A stretch of 64,000 nucleotides of DNA from Streptomyces sp. 6-11-2. Lineage in GTDB: Bacteria; Actinomycetota; Actinomycetes; Streptomycetales; Streptomycetaceae. This document shows, piece after piece, positions 42,895 to 51,974 of this stretch; the stretch's first letter is position 1; each line of letters opens with the position of its first letter. Below the pieces are notes generated by a model that did no database searches, was not told the DNA's origin, and worked only from the letters and a program-made list of their open reading frames with translations. Where the stretch lies: positions 6,882,001-6,946,000 of the forward strand of contig NZ_BJOR01000001.1 of assembly GCF_006540305.1 (NCBI RefSeq). Reading direction: 5' to 3'. Made by a program: the position numbers and the translations under genes.

Positions 42895-43800
42895 ATGCCC
42901 CGCACCGTAACCGTCGGTCTCGACGGTTCTCCCGAGAGCCGGGCAGCCGCCGAATGGGCGGCGCGGGAGGCGAAGCTGCTCGGGCTGCCGGTGCGGCTCG
43001 TCCATGTGTGGGAGCCGGTGCCCGGTCCCCTGGCGCAGGCACCGCTGCTCGGCGCGGAGACGTATCGGCACTGGACCGAGCGGGTGCCCCGCGAGGCCGC
43101 CGAGGGGCTGCGGTTGCGCCATCCGGGTGTCGAGGTGCGCACCGGGCACCTTCCCGGCCGTCCCGCCGAGATCCTCACCGACGAGGCGGCCGACGCCGAA
43201 CTGCTCGTACTGGGCTCGCGCGCCCTCGGCGGGGTCGGCGGCTTCCTGGCCGGCTCGGTCGGGCTGTCCGTCGTGGCGCACGCCGAGCGGCCTGTCGTCC
43301 TGGTGCGGGCCAGGGAACAGGCCGCCGACGAGCACGAGATGGACCCCGCGGGCATTCCCTCCGCCGCGGCCGCCTTCCGGCCCGTCGTCCTGGGCCTGGA
43401 CACCGCGCACCCGGACGAGGACCTGATTCGGTTCGCCTTCGAGGCGGCCGCCCGCCGCGGTACCTCGCTGCGCGTCGTGCACGGCTGGTACCCGCCGCTG
43501 TACTACGGCTACGGCGTGCCCGCCGACGCCGAACTGCTCACGTCGCCCGCGGTGGCCGAGGCCGCCGGACTGACCGAGGCCCTGTGCCCCTGGCGGCGGA
43601 AGTACCCGGACGTCGAGGTCGCCGAGGGCTCCCGCCCCGGCGGGGCCGCCGACCTGCTCGTCGATGCCTCCCACGAGGCATCCCTCGTCGTCGTGGGCCG
43701 GCGCGAGCGCCGCAACCTCCTGGGTACCCGTATCGGGCAGGTCACCCACGCCGTCCTCCACCACGCCGCCGCCCCCGTCGCGGTCGTCCCACACCCCTGA
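42895..43800 (+). CDS. Universal stress protein, tandem domains
   Basis: A 301-residue protein with two Usp domains. Domain one: TVTVGLDGSPESRAAAEWAA and LLVLGSRALGGVGGFLAGSV. Domain two: RPVVLGLDTAHPDEDLIRFA and LVVVGRRERRNLLGTRIGQV. GGAGGTGGGAG is a strong ribosome-binding site upstream of the ATG. It is divergent from the single-domain stress protein and upstream of an alcohol dehydrogenase in the same direction. Confidence 0.9.
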   Translation: MPRTVTVGLDGSPESRAAAEWAAREAKLLGLPVRLVHVWEPVPGPLAQAPLLGAETYRHWTERVPREAAEGLRLRHPGVEVRTGHLPGRPAEILTDEAADAELLVLGSRALGGVGGFLAGSVGLSVVAHAERPVVLVRAREQAADEHEMDPAGIPSAAAAFRPVVLGLDTAHPDEDLIRFAFEAAARRGTSLRVVHGWYPPLYYGYGVPADAELLTSPAVAEAAGLTEALCPWRRKYPDVEVAEGSRPGGAADLLVDASHEASLVVVGRRERRNLLGTRIGQVTHAVLHHAAAPVAVVPHP

Positions 43801-43859
43801 CCGGCACCACGAGCACGGCCCACCGAACACCACAGGACCCCACCCGAGGAGTGAGGATC

Positions 43860-44882
43860 ATGAAGGCTGCGGTCGTACGGACCTTCGGCGAACCGCTGGT
43901 CGTCGAGGAGCGCCCGGACCCCGAGCCCGGACCCGGCCAGGTCCGCGTCCGCGTCGAGGCGTGCGGGCTGTGCCACACCGACATCCACGCCGCGCACGGC
44001 GACTGGCCGGTCAAGCCGAACCCGCCGTTCGTGCCCGGCCACGAGGGCGTCGGCCTCGTGGAGAAGCTCGGCGCGGGTGTCACCCACCTGTCCGTGGGGC
44101 AGCGGGTGGCCATGCCGTGGCTCGGTCACGCCTGCGGCCGCTGCGAGCACTGCCTGTCCGGCTGGGAGACGCTCTGCGAGCAGCAGGTCAACACCGGATA
44201 CGGCTGCGACGGCGGGTACGCCGAGAAGATGCTGGCCTGGGCCGACTTCGCGCAGCCGGTGCCCGACGGTGTCAGTGCCCTCGACGCGGCCCCGCTGACC
44301 TGCGCGGGCGTCACCACGTACAAGGCCCTCAAGGTCGCCGGCGTCCGGCCGGCCCAGCTCGTCGCCGTCTCCGGGGTCGGCGGACTCGGCCATCTGGCCG
44401 TCCAGTACGCGAAGATCGCCGGGGCCGGGGTCGCCGCGATCGACGTCACCGACGACAAGCTCGAACTCGCCGCCGAACTCGGCGCGGACATCCTGATCGA
44501 CGCCCGTACCCAGGACGTCGGCCGGGAACTCAAACGGCACGGCGGCGCGCACGCGGCGATCGCCCTCGCGGTGAACGAGGCCGCCTTCGAGGCGGTCGCC
44601 TCCGGGCTGCGGCGCGGCGGCAAGCTCGTCATGGTCGCCCTGCCCGCGCAGGGCACGGTCCGGGTCCCGATCTTCGACACCGTGCTCGGCGGAACCTCGG
44701 TGATCGGCTCGATCGTCGGCACCCGGCAGGACCTCGCCGAGGTCTTCCAACTGCACGCGGAGGGCCGCACCCGGGTCATCCGGGAGAGCCGTCCGCTCAG
44801 CGCCGTCAACGAGTCCATCGACGAGGTACTGCGCGGTCAGGTCAAGGCCCGCATCGTGTTCGACCTCGGAGAGGGAGGATGA
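43860..44882 (+). CDS. Zinc-dependent alcohol dehydrogenase (AdhP-like)
   Basis: A 340-residue medium-chain dehydrogenase. Catalytic zinc residues are in CGLCHTDIHAAHGDW and GHEGVG; the structural zinc site is CGRCEHCLSGWETLC; NAD binding is VSGVGGLGHLAVQYAK. GVTTYKALKVAGVRP is typical of AdhP ethanol dehydrogenases. It would oxidise short alcohols or reduce aldehydes during redox stress. The next stress-protein gene overlaps or abuts its stop. Confidence 0.92.
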   Translation: MKAAVVRTFGEPLVVEERPDPEPGPGQVRVRVEACGLCHTDIHAAHGDWPVKPNPPFVPGHEGVGLVEKLGAGVTHLSVGQRVAMPWLGHACGRCEHCLSGWETLCEQQVNTGYGCDGGYAEKMLAWADFAQPVPDGVSALDAAPLTCAGVTTYKALKVAGVRPAQLVAVSGVGGLGHLAVQYAKIAGAGVAAIDVTDDKLELAAELGADILIDARTQDVGRELKRHGGAHAAIALAVNEAAFEAVASGLRRGGKLVMVALPAQGTVRVPIFDTVLGGTSVIGSIVGTRQDLAEVFQLHAEGRTRVIRESRPLSAVNESIDEVLRGQVKARIVFDLGEGG

Positions 44883-44887
44883 GGACC

Positions 44888-45754
44888 ATGGATCTGCCGC
44901 TGGTCGTCGGAGTCGACGGTTCCGAATCGAGCCTGCGGGCCGCCGACTGGGCCGCCGACGAGGCCGCTCGGCGCGCGGTGCCGCTGCGCGTGGTGTACGC
45001 CTCGCTCTGGGCGCGCTACGAGGGCGCCGCGCTCGCGCGCGAACTCGGCAAGCCGGACGACCAGGTGGAGGCTGAGGAGGTCGTCGCGGCCGCCGCCCGG
45101 CGCGCCCGCGCCCGCCACCCCGACCTGCCGATCAGCAGGGCCGCGCTGCCCGAGGCGCCCGAGTACGCGCTGGTGCGGGAGGGCAAGAACGCCTCCGCCC
45201 TGGTCGTGGGCGCCCGCGGCCGCAACGCGGTCGTCGACCTGCTGCTCGGTTCGGTCAGCCTGTTCGTGGCCGCGCACGCCGACTGCCCCGTGATCGTGGT
45301 CCGCGGCAGCCACGACAACCAGGCCCGGACCCCGGTGCACGGCCGCATCGTCCTCGGTGTCGGGGACAGTTCCGCGGCCGCGGTGCGCTTCGCCGCCGAG
45401 GAGGCCCTGCGCCGCGGGGCCGAACTGGAGGCCGTACGGGCCTGGCGGTGCCCCGCGCACGAGACCCTCGACCATCCGCTGATCGGCGGGGAGCCTCAGC
45501 GGGTGTACGAGGAGCAGGCCGCTGACGCCCTGGAGGCCGCGCTGCGCGACCTGCCGCCGGAGGTGAAGGTGCGCCGGCGCACCGTGGAGGGGCCGGCCCG
45601 CCGGGTGCTGCTGGCCGCCGCGCCGGGCGCCGACCTGCTCGTGGTCGGAGTCCGGCGCCGGGCGGGGCGGTTCGGGCTCCAGCTCGGCCGGGTCGCCCAC
45701 ACCGCCCTGCACCACTCGGCCTGCCCGGTGGCCGTGGTGCCCGAACGGGCGTGA
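44888..45754 (+). CDS. Universal stress protein, tandem domains
   Basis: A 288-residue protein. Domain one runs from LPLVVGVDGSESSLRAADWA to ALVVGARGRNAVVDLLLGSV; domain two from RIVLGVGDSSAAAVRFAAEE to LLVVGVRRRAGRFGLQLGRV. An ATG at 44879 overlaps the dehydrogenase stop but has its GGAGG directly adjacent; the ATG at 44888 is better spaced. It is closely similar to the stress protein at 52100-52984 (both begin LPLVVGVDGS and share LRVVYASLW/LRLVYASLW), which suggests duplication. Confidence 0.9.
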   Translation: MDLPLVVGVDGSESSLRAADWAADEAARRAVPLRVVYASLWARYEGAALARELGKPDDQVEAEEVVAAAARRARARHPDLPISRAALPEAPEYALVREGKNASALVVGARGRNAVVDLLLGSVSLFVAAHADCPVIVVRGSHDNQARTPVHGRIVLGVGDSSAAAVRFAAEEALRRGAELEAVRAWRCPAHETLDHPLIGGEPQRVYEEQAADALEAALRDLPPEVKVRRRTVEGPARRVLLAAAPGADLLVVGVRRRAGRFGLQLGRVAHTALHHSACPVAVVPERA

Positions 45755-45756
45755 GA

Positions 45757-46560
45757 TCACAGGCCCGCCGTGTGATCGGGGACGTAGGTCTGCAGATCGC
45801 GCGGCGGCCTCTCGTAGCCGGTCGGCGGCGGCCGCTCCGGCAACCGCAGCACCGTCGGTGAGACCTCGTGGTACGGCACGGTGCCGAGCAGATGGGCGAT
45901 CATGTTCAGCCGGGCGCGGCGCTTGTCGTCGCTCTCCACCACGTACCACGGCGCCTCGGAGATGTCCGTGTGCACCATCATCTCGTCCTTGGCCCGCGAG
46001 TACGCCTCCCAGTGGGTGATGGACTCCAGGTCCATCGGCGACAGCTTCCAGCGTCGCAGCGGGTCGTCCAGACGGCGCCGGAAGCGTTCCTGCTGCACGG
46101 CGTCGCTCACCGAGAACCAGTACTTGCGCAGCAGGACCCCGTCCTCCACGAGCATCCGCTCGAAGATGGGGCACTGGCGCAGGAACCGCTGGTGCTCCTC
46201 CTTGGTGCAGAAGCCCATCACGTGCTCGACCCCGGCCCGGTTGTACCAGGACCGGTCGAACAGCACGATCTCACCGGCGGCCGGAAGTTGCTCGACGTAC
46301 CGCTGGAAGTACCACTGGGTGCGCTGGCGCTCGGTCGGCGCGGGCAGCGCCACGATCCGGGCGATGCGGGGGTTGAGGTGCTCGGTCACCCGCTTGATGG
46401 TGCCGCCCTTGCCGGCCGCGTCCCGGCCCTCGAACACCACGACCAGCCGGGCCCCGGTGACCCGCACCCACTCCTGGAGCCTCACCAACTCCGTCTGAAG
46501 GCGCAGCAGTTCGCTCTCGTAGGTCTTGCGCGGCAGCGCCGCCCCGTCGTCGGCCCTCAC
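45757..46560 (-). CDS. ppk2: Polyphosphate kinase 2 (PPK2)
   Basis: A 267-residue PPK2-family enzyme that moves phosphate between polyphosphate and nucleotides. Walker A-like VVFEGRDAAGKGGTIKRVTE, then QWYFQRYVEQLPAAGEIVLF, DRSWYNRAGVEHVMGFC, and the lid RRRLDDPLRRWKLSPMDLES. A single PPK2 domain of this length fits class I. It starts with GTG. Polyphosphate is a stress reserve, so the location among dormancy-type genes makes sense. Confidence 0.93.
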   Translation of the reverse strand: MRADDGAALPRKTYESELLRLQTELVRLQEWVRVTGARLVVVFEGRDAAGKGGTIKRVTEHLNPRIARIVALPAPTERQRTQWYFQRYVEQLPAAGEIVLFDRSWYNRAGVEHVMGFCTKEEHQRFLRQCPIFERMLVEDGVLLRKYWFSVSDAVQQERFRRRLDDPLRRWKLSPMDLESITHWEAYSRAKDEMMVHTDISEAPWYVVESDDKRRARLNMIAHLLGTVPYHEVSPTVLRLPERPPPTGYERPPRDLQTYVPDHTAGL

Positions 46561-46630
46561 AGCAGGACACCGTACGTTCCGACGGGCGTCCGCGCACCCG
46601 GGCGGACGCGAGGGCGGCGGCGGACTCCGC

Positions 46631-47965
46631 TCATGCCGACGTCAGCGGCCTCGACGCCCCCTCCGGCCGGGCGAGATGGGCGGTGAACCAGTCCCGGGCC
46701 AGGTTCGCCACCGCCTCCACCGTGCCCGGCTCGGTGAACAGGTCGGTGGCGCCGGGCACGGGGACGACACGGTGGTCGCAGCGCATCCAGTCCGCCGCCA
46801 GCCGGTTGAGGCCGAGGAGACGTGTGTCCCGGGCACCGACGACGAACAGGCAGGGGGCGCGCACCCGGGCCAGCGCCGCGGGCGGGGCCAGATCGGGGCG
46901 GCCGCCGAGACAGACCACGGCGCGGATGTCGTCCTCCGCCGCGGCCTCCAGCGCGGCGCCCGCGCCGGTACCCGCCCCGCAGTGGCTCACGGGCAGGCCG
47001 GTCTCCCGGCGCAGCCAGTCGGTGGCGGCCCGCAGGCGCCGGGCCAGCAGCACGATGTCGAAGACGTTGTGCGGGGTGCGCTCCTCGTCCTCGGTGAGCA
47101 GGTCGATCAGCAGCGTGCCCAGGCCCGCCCGGCGCAGGGCGGCGGCCACGCGCTGGTGGGCCGGGCAGCTTCGGCCGCTGCCGAGCGCGTAGGCCACCGC
47201 CGCCGGTGGCGTGGGCGGCAGGGCGAGCCGTGCGGACAGGCGCACCGGACCGGTCGGCACCTCCACCTCCCGGTCCGGGGAGGGGGACTCCGAGGGGAAT
47301 GCGGGGAGCGGTCCGGTGGCGGTCGCGGTGGCCCGCTGGGCCTCGGCCAGCAGCGTGGCGACCTCCGCGTCGGTGACCTGCCCGAACTCCGCGTACCAGG
47401 CCCCGACCGAACCGAGGTGGCGCAGCGGCTGGAGACAGACGACCCGGTCGGCCACCGTGCGCAGGTGCGGCAGCGCCGCCTCCGGCCCGACCGGGACCGC
47501 GAGGACCACACGCGCGGCGCCGCGGGTCCGCGCCACCCGGCAGGCGGCCTCCGCGGCGGCGCCGGTCGACAGCGAGTCGTCGACGACGAGCGCGGTCCGC
47601 CCGGCCACGGGCAGCGGCGGGCGGCTCTCGCGCAAGTGGCTCAGGCGCCGCTCCAGTTCGGCCCGCTCGGCGCGTTCGACGGTCTCCCGCTCGGCGGGAT
47701 CCAGCCCGCTCTCCGCCAGGACGGCCCGGTCGATGACGCGTACCCCGTGCTCACCAAGGGCGCCGAAACCGAGTTCCGGCTGCCAGGGCACGGGCAGCTT
47801 GCGCACCACGGCCAGGTCGAGCGGAGCGCCCAGGTGCCGGGCCACCTCGAAGGCCACCGGGACGCCGCCCCGGGACACCCCGAGCACCACCGCGTCCTCG
47901 TCGCGCAGGAATTCCAGGCACCGGGCCAGGCGCCGTCCGGCGTCCGCGCGGTTCTCGTAGCGCAT
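46631..47965 (-). CDS. Phosphoribosyltransferase-dienelactone-hydrolase-like fusion
   Basis: A 444-residue fusion. Residues 1-215 are a PRTase domain with VVLGVSRGGVPVAFEVA, VVRKLPVPWQPELGFGAL and the PRPP loop TALVVDDSLSTGAAAEA. The rest resembles dienelactone hydrolase-type alpha/beta proteins (RLALPPTPPAAVAYALGSG, GTLLIDLLTEDEE, CLGGRPDLA). The nucleophile elbow, usually GxSTG, reads GAGTG with Gly332 (codon 46970-46972), so the hydrolase half should be inactive as an esterase. The same domain pair occurs in mycobacterial Rv0571c of the DosR regulon. Confidence 0.85.
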   Translation of the reverse strand: MRYENRADAGRRLARCLEFLRDEDAVVLGVSRGGVPVAFEVARHLGAPLDLAVVRKLPVPWQPELGFGALGEHGVRVIDRAVLAESGLDPAERETVERAERAELERRLSHLRESRPPLPVAGRTALVVDDSLSTGAAAEAACRVARTRGAARVVLAVPVGPEAALPHLRTVADRVVCLQPLRHLGSVGAWYAEFGQVTDAEVATLLAEAQRATATATGPLPAFPSESPSPDREVEVPTGPVRLSARLALPPTPPAAVAYALGSGRSCPAHQRVAAALRRAGLGTLLIDLLTEDEERTPHNVFDIVLLARRLRAATDWLRRETGLPVSHCGAGTGAGAALEAAAEDDIRAVVCLGGRPDLAPPAALARVRAPCLFVVGARDTRLLGLNRLAADWMRCDHRVVPVPGATDLFTEPGTVEAVANLARDWFTAHLARPEGASRPLTSA

Positions 47966-48079
47966 GCGCCGCCACCTCCTCGTACGTGGTCCCGGCGGCG
48001 CGGCGGCAGACCGCCTCGACTCCATTCGAACGCTTCCGGGATCCGAACGCCTCCGGGACGTCCGGGCCGGCGGGGCGGG

Positions 48080-48668
48080 TCAGCTCGTCTTCTGGTCCCA
48101 GCGCGGTCCGACGAGATCCCACTCCGCGCCCCACAGGGCGTAGCGGCGCCGGTCCAGCCGCCGGCGGAACAGGGCCGTCGATCCGAGGACCAGGCCGCCG
48201 AGGACGAGCGCCGCCGAGGTGCCGAACAGGGCGGCCTGCGCGGTCGCCTCCGCCGGGCCGGGCGGTTCGGCGGCCGGATGGCCCCGGCCGTCCTGCCAGA
48301 CGGTGACTGCCGCACCGGCCGGCAGGCCCGTGCTCACCAGGGTCTGCCCGGTACGGGTGGTGCCGTCGGGGCCGGTCCAGCGGACCTTCGCCGGTGCCCG
48401 GTGGCTCGCGTTCTCCGTGGGCGTGGTCGCCGGGGCGGCCGTGAGCAGCACGGCTCGGACCGGGTGCCGGTCGGCGCGCTGCCAGGCGAGTTCCTGGCCC
48501 GCGGCGCGTGCCGCCACCGTTCCGGCGACCGCGCCGCCGACCACGATCACCAGCCACATCACCAGGATCGCCCAGGCCCTCGACGATGTCCTCGTGGCGG
48601 CGCAGCGGATTGCGGCGCCACCGCCACAGCCTGCGCCGCGTGCGCCCGTGGCCCGTCCTGCCGCTCAC
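48080..48668 (-). pseudogene. Rv1733c-like membrane protein with frameshift
   Basis: The first part, from a GTG at 48668, reads RRRLWRWRRNPLRRHEDIVE, the usual opening of Rv1733c-type proteins. An extra G in a GGG run (48577-48579) then breaks the frame. In the other frame the protein continues with MMWLVIVVGGAVAG, an outer domain containing VRWTGPDGTTRTGQTLV, and a second helix ALFGTSAALVLGGLVLG. Repairing one base gives a two-helix protein of about 195 residues. It may be a real mutation or a sequencing error; translation from the internal ATG at 48562 would make a 160-residue product. Confidence 0.75.
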
Positions 48669-48801
48669 CGGTCGCGCCTCCCTTTCTCCCGTCTTCTCCC
48701 GTTCAACAGCCCGCTCACCAGCCCGTGCAGCCCGTGCGTCGAACGTCCTTCCGTGCGCGGCCCCACCTTTCGTCCCACCGTGGTGGCCGTTCGTCCGCCG
48801 T

Positions 48802-49203
48802 TCATCCCTGGCCGGTGGCGACCACCCCCTGCCGGGGGACCGGCCCGGCGGCCGGGGTCTCCTCCCCGTACTCCGGCAGCACCTGGAAGACACCGGTCAG
48901 GCCGGTGTGGCGCAGGATCCGCCGGAAGGACGAACTGCCGCTGACCAGCCGCAGCCGGCCACCGCGGGCCGAGACGCGGTTGCGGACCCGGCACAGCAGA
49001 CCCAGCCCGGCGCAGTCGATGAAGGGCACGGGCCGCAGGTCGAGCACCAGGTCCGGCCGCGGCTTGTCGGTCAGCGCGTCGAGGCGCGCGGCGAGGGACA
49101 GCCGCGTGACGAGGTCGACGTCGCCGCTCAGCGTCACCACGGTCGTGGTGCCGACCATGCGTTCCGCGTGGTTCACGGCGGGCCCGGTGGGACGTTCGGA
49201 CAT
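48802..49203 (-). CDS. STAS-domain protein with non-phosphorylatable site
   Basis: A 133-residue anti-sigma-factor-antagonist-like protein: TTVVTLSGDVDLVTRLSLAA, then LVLDLRPVPFIDCAGLGLLC and GGRLRLVSGSSSFRRIL. Normal SpoIIAA-type proteins have DSSG where the first Ser is phosphorylated; here it is DCAG, with no serine. It could be always active as an antagonist, or act in a different way. An ATG at 49203 was chosen. Confidence 0.8.
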   Translation of the reverse strand: MSERPTGPAVNHAERMVGTTTVVTLSGDVDLVTRLSLAARLDALTDKPRPDLVLDLRPVPFIDCAGLGLLCRVRNRVSARGGRLRLVSGSSSFRRILRHTGLTGVFQVLPEYGEETPAAGPVPRQGVVATGQG

Positions 49204-49239
49204 GCCGTCAGCCAAGCCGGTCCGGCGCGGCGCGGGGAA

Positions 49240-49254
49240 GGGCCGTTCGGTCCC
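49240..49254. promoter_or_regulatory. Inverted repeat between STAS and dehydrogenase genes
   Basis: GGGCCGTTCGGTCCC pairs GGGCCG with CGGTCC around TT with one G-T wobble. The same design is found at 51975-51991. It lies 36 bases upstream of the STAS gene. It may bind a shared stress regulator. Confidence 0.4.
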
Positions 49255-49498
49255 CTTCGCGGCGGCCGAAGAGCCCGCGGTCGGACCGCCCCGCGGGCAC
49301 CCGCCCCTGCGGGCGGCCGATGGGGCCGACCGGCCCATGCGGAACCCCGGACCGTCGGAGAAGCTGAAGGCGTGGGCGGTCCCGGTGTCGCGCCGGAGCG
49401 CGGGCCGCGCCCGCCGGCCGCGGACCGCCGGAACCCGGCCGGCCATGAAGGCCGTCCGTCCGCGAAGGCCACCCGGAGCGAAGAGGGTGAGTTTCGGC

Positions 49499-50569
49499 AT
49501 GAAAGGCTACGTCTTCCACGGCCCCGGGCAGTCCGCCTGGGAGGAGGTCCCCGACCCGGACCTCGAGGAGGCCACCGACGCCGTCGTGCGCGTCGACGCC
49601 GTGACCATCTGCGGGACCGACCTGCACATCCTCAAGGGCGACGTGCCCGAGGTCCGCCCCGGCACGGTGCTGGGGCACGAGGCCGTCGGCGAGATCGTCG
49701 AGGTCGGCGCCGAGGTGCGCACCGTACGGCCCGGCGACCGGGTCCTCGTCTCCTGCGTCACCGCCTGCGGCCGGTGCCGCTTCTGCCGCGAGGCCATGTA
49801 CGGCCAGTGCCGCGGCGGCGGGGGCTGGATCCTCGGCCACCTGATCGACGGCACCCAGGCGGAGTTCGTCCGGGTGCCCTTCGCCGACCTCTCCGTGCAT
49901 CCGCTGCCCGCCGCGGTGACCGACGTGGACGGCGTGCTGCTGGCCGACATCTTCCCGACCGCCTACGAGGTCGGCGTGCTCAACGGGCGGGTGCGGCCCG
50001 GTGACACCGTCGTCGTGGTCGGCGCCGGGCCCATCGGGCTCGCGGCGATCGCCACCGCCCGGCTGTTCGCGCCCGAGCGCGTCATCGCCGTGGACCTGGC
50101 CGCCCCCCGTCTGGAAGCCGCCCGCAAGCTCGGCGCCGAGGCCGTGGCCGACGCGCGCGAGGCCCCCGAGCAGCTGGTCGACGACCTCACCGGAGGGCTC
50201 GGCGCCGACGTGGTCGTCGAGGCGGTGGGCGTACCGGAGACCTTCGAGCTGTGCACGCGCATGGTGCGGCCCGGGGGCCACGTGGCCAACGTCGGAGTGC
50301 ACGGCAAACCCGCCACCCTGCACCTGGAAGAGCTGTGGATCAAGAACGTGACCATCACCACGGGCCTGGTCGACACCCACTCCACGCCGACGCTGCTGCG
50401 GATGGCGGCGGCCGGCCGGCTGCCCACCTCCCAGCTGGTCACCCACACGTTCCCGCTGGAGCGCATGGAGGAGGCCTACGACGTCTTCGCCCACGCCGCC
50501 GAGACGGGGGCGCTGAAGGTCGTGCTCGGTGGTCCGCGGCGCGAGGTCGTCCCGGTGCCCGCGGCCTGA
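49499..50569 (+). CDS. Zinc-dependent alcohol dehydrogenase (second)
   Basis: A 356-residue medium-chain dehydrogenase. Catalytic zinc: ICGTDLHILKG and GHEAVGEI; structural zinc: CGRCRFCREAMYGQC; NAD(P) fold: VVVVGAGPIGLAAIATARLF and DLAAPRLEAARKLGAE. The middle segment WILGHLIDGTQAEFVRVPFA fits the alcohol dehydrogenase catalytic domain family of class III-like enzymes. It is not close to the AdhP-like gene upstream, so the two likely have different substrates. Confidence 0.92.
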   Translation: MKGYVFHGPGQSAWEEVPDPDLEEATDAVVRVDAVTICGTDLHILKGDVPEVRPGTVLGHEAVGEIVEVGAEVRTVRPGDRVLVSCVTACGRCRFCREAMYGQCRGGGGWILGHLIDGTQAEFVRVPFADLSVHPLPAAVTDVDGVLLADIFPTAYEVGVLNGRVRPGDTVVVVGAGPIGLAAIATARLFAPERVIAVDLAAPRLEAARKLGAEAVADAREAPEQLVDDLTGGLGADVVVEAVGVPETFELCTRMVRPGGHVANVGVHGKPATLHLEELWIKNVTITTGLVDTHSTPTLLRMAAAGRLPTSQLVTHTFPLERMEEAYDVFAHAAETGALKVVLGGPRREVVPVPAA

Positions 50570-50714
50570 CGGGCCGGACGCCGGGTGCGACCCTCGTGCC
50601 CGGCCGCCGGGGCCGCCCCAAGGCGGGGACACGCGGGAGAGGCGCAGAAGACACGCAGGAGACGCGGCGCGGAACGGCCGCACGCGCTCCGCCAGGTGGA
50701 AAGACGGATGACTG

Positions 50715-51155
50715 ATGTATCGCAACGACGGGTTCCGCGAGCTCGGGCGGCAGGAGTGCCTGCGGCTGCTGGCCAAGGCGCCGGTGGGCCGTATCGTCCA
50801 TACGCGGCACGCCCTGCCCGCGGTGCTCCCGGTCAACTTCGCCCTGGACGGCGACGGCGCGGTGCTGCTGTGCACCTCGGCCACCTCCGAACTGGTCCGC
50901 GCGGTCGACGGCGCGGTGGTCGCCTTCGAGGCCGACGAGGTGGACGCGATCGCGCACTCCGGCTGGAGCGTCGTCGTCACCGGCCCCGCCTCGGTGGTGA
51001 CCGACCCCGCCGAGCACCGGCGCCTGCTCCACGGCGGCCCGCGGTCCTGGGTGCCCTCGCCGCAGGTGGTCTTCGTCCGTATCGAACCGGAACTGGTCAC
51101 GGGCCGGGAACTCGTCGGCGGACTCAGCGTGTACGGCCTGGACCGCCTCGTCTGA
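50715..51155 (+). CDS. Pyridoxamine 5'-phosphate oxidase-like flavin-binding protein
   Basis: A 146-residue split-barrel protein: RQECLRLLAKAPVGRIVHTR, ALPAVLPVNFALDGDGAVLL, GWSVVVTGPASVVTD and the terminal VFVRIEPELVTGREL. Relatives bind FMN or F420 and occur in the DosR regulon. The substrate is unknown. Confidence 0.85.
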   Translation: MYRNDGFRELGRQECLRLLAKAPVGRIVHTRHALPAVLPVNFALDGDGAVLLCTSATSELVRAVDGAVVAFEADEVDAIAHSGWSVVVTGPASVVTDPAEHRRLLHGGPRSWVPSPQVVFVRIEPELVTGRELVGGLSVYGLDRLV

Positions 51156-51195
51156 TCCTCGTGCCCGCCCCTCTTCGATCCCGCCGGAGGACACC

Positions 51196-51918
51196 ATGCA
51201 GGGTTCCCAGTACACCGTCGGCGACGTGATGACCCAGACCGTCGTCGCGCTGGCCGGTGGAGCGATGTTCAAGGAGATCGTGCGGACCATGGAGCAGTGG
51301 GGCGTCAGCGCGATGCCCGTGCTGGACGGCCGGGGCCGGGTGCTCGGCGTCGTCTCCGAGGCCGACCTGCTGCGCAAGGAGGAGCTTCGTGACTACGACC
51401 CGGACCTGCCCGGCGGGCCGCCGCCCCTGGCCGGCTCGCGCCCGGCCAAGGCCCGGGCCGTGACCGCCGAGGAACTGATGAACACCCCGGCCGTCACCGT
51501 GCACCCCGCCGCCACCCTGGGCCGGGCCGCCCGCCTCATGGCCCGGCACGGCGTCAAGCGCCTGCCGGTCGTCGGCGACGACGGTGTGCTCATCGGCATC
51601 GTCAGCCGTTCCGACCTGCTGAAGGTGTTCCTGCGCGGCGACGAGGACATCGCGGCGGAGGTCCGCCGCCAGGTCGTCGTCGCCGGGCTCCTGGCGGACT
51701 CGGTGGGCGTGGCGGTGCGCGAGGGAGTGGTCACGCTCACCGGCCGGGTTCCGGACGCCTCCCTGATCCCGCTCGTCATCCGCCTGGCGCGCAGCGTCGA
51801 GGGCGTGGTGGACGTGCGGTGCGACCTCACGGGACCCCGCCGCCGCCCCCTCCTGGAACCCGATCTGGCCGACGAGCGGCCGTCGTCGCCCGCCACGGGG
51901 ACCGGACCCGAGATCTGA
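51196..51918 (+). CDS. CBS-domain pair with C-terminal BON domain
   Basis: A 240-residue protein. Two CBS repeats: VGDVMTQTVVALAGGAMFKE to LGVVSEADLLRKEEL, and AEELMNTPAVTVHPAATLGR to IGIVSRSDLLKVFLRGD. A BON domain follows (VREGVVTLTGRVPDASLI, VEGVVDVRCDL). CBS pairs bind adenine nucleotides. The mycobacterial DosR-regulon protein Hrp1 has two CBS domains but no BON. GGAGG precedes the ATG. Confidence 0.9.
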   Translation: MQGSQYTVGDVMTQTVVALAGGAMFKEIVRTMEQWGVSAMPVLDGRGRVLGVVSEADLLRKEELRDYDPDLPGGPPPLAGSRPAKARAVTAEELMNTPAVTVHPAATLGRAARLMARHGVKRLPVVGDDGVLIGIVSRSDLLKVFLRGDEDIAAEVRRQVVVAGLLADSVGVAVREGVVTLTGRVPDASLIPLVIRLARSVEGVVDVRCDLTGPRRRPLLEPDLADERPSSPATGTGPEI

Positions 51919-51974
51919 CGGTGCGCGGACCGGCCGCGCCGCGCCGGGGAGAACCCGGAGACGGCGCGACGGGA

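Noticed and set aside
46526..49498. Very long plus-strand open frame joined to the second alcohol dehydrogenase
   Set aside because: Everything before the ATG at 49499 is antisense to PPK2, the PRTase fusion and the STAS gene; dehydrogenase homology begins only at 49499.
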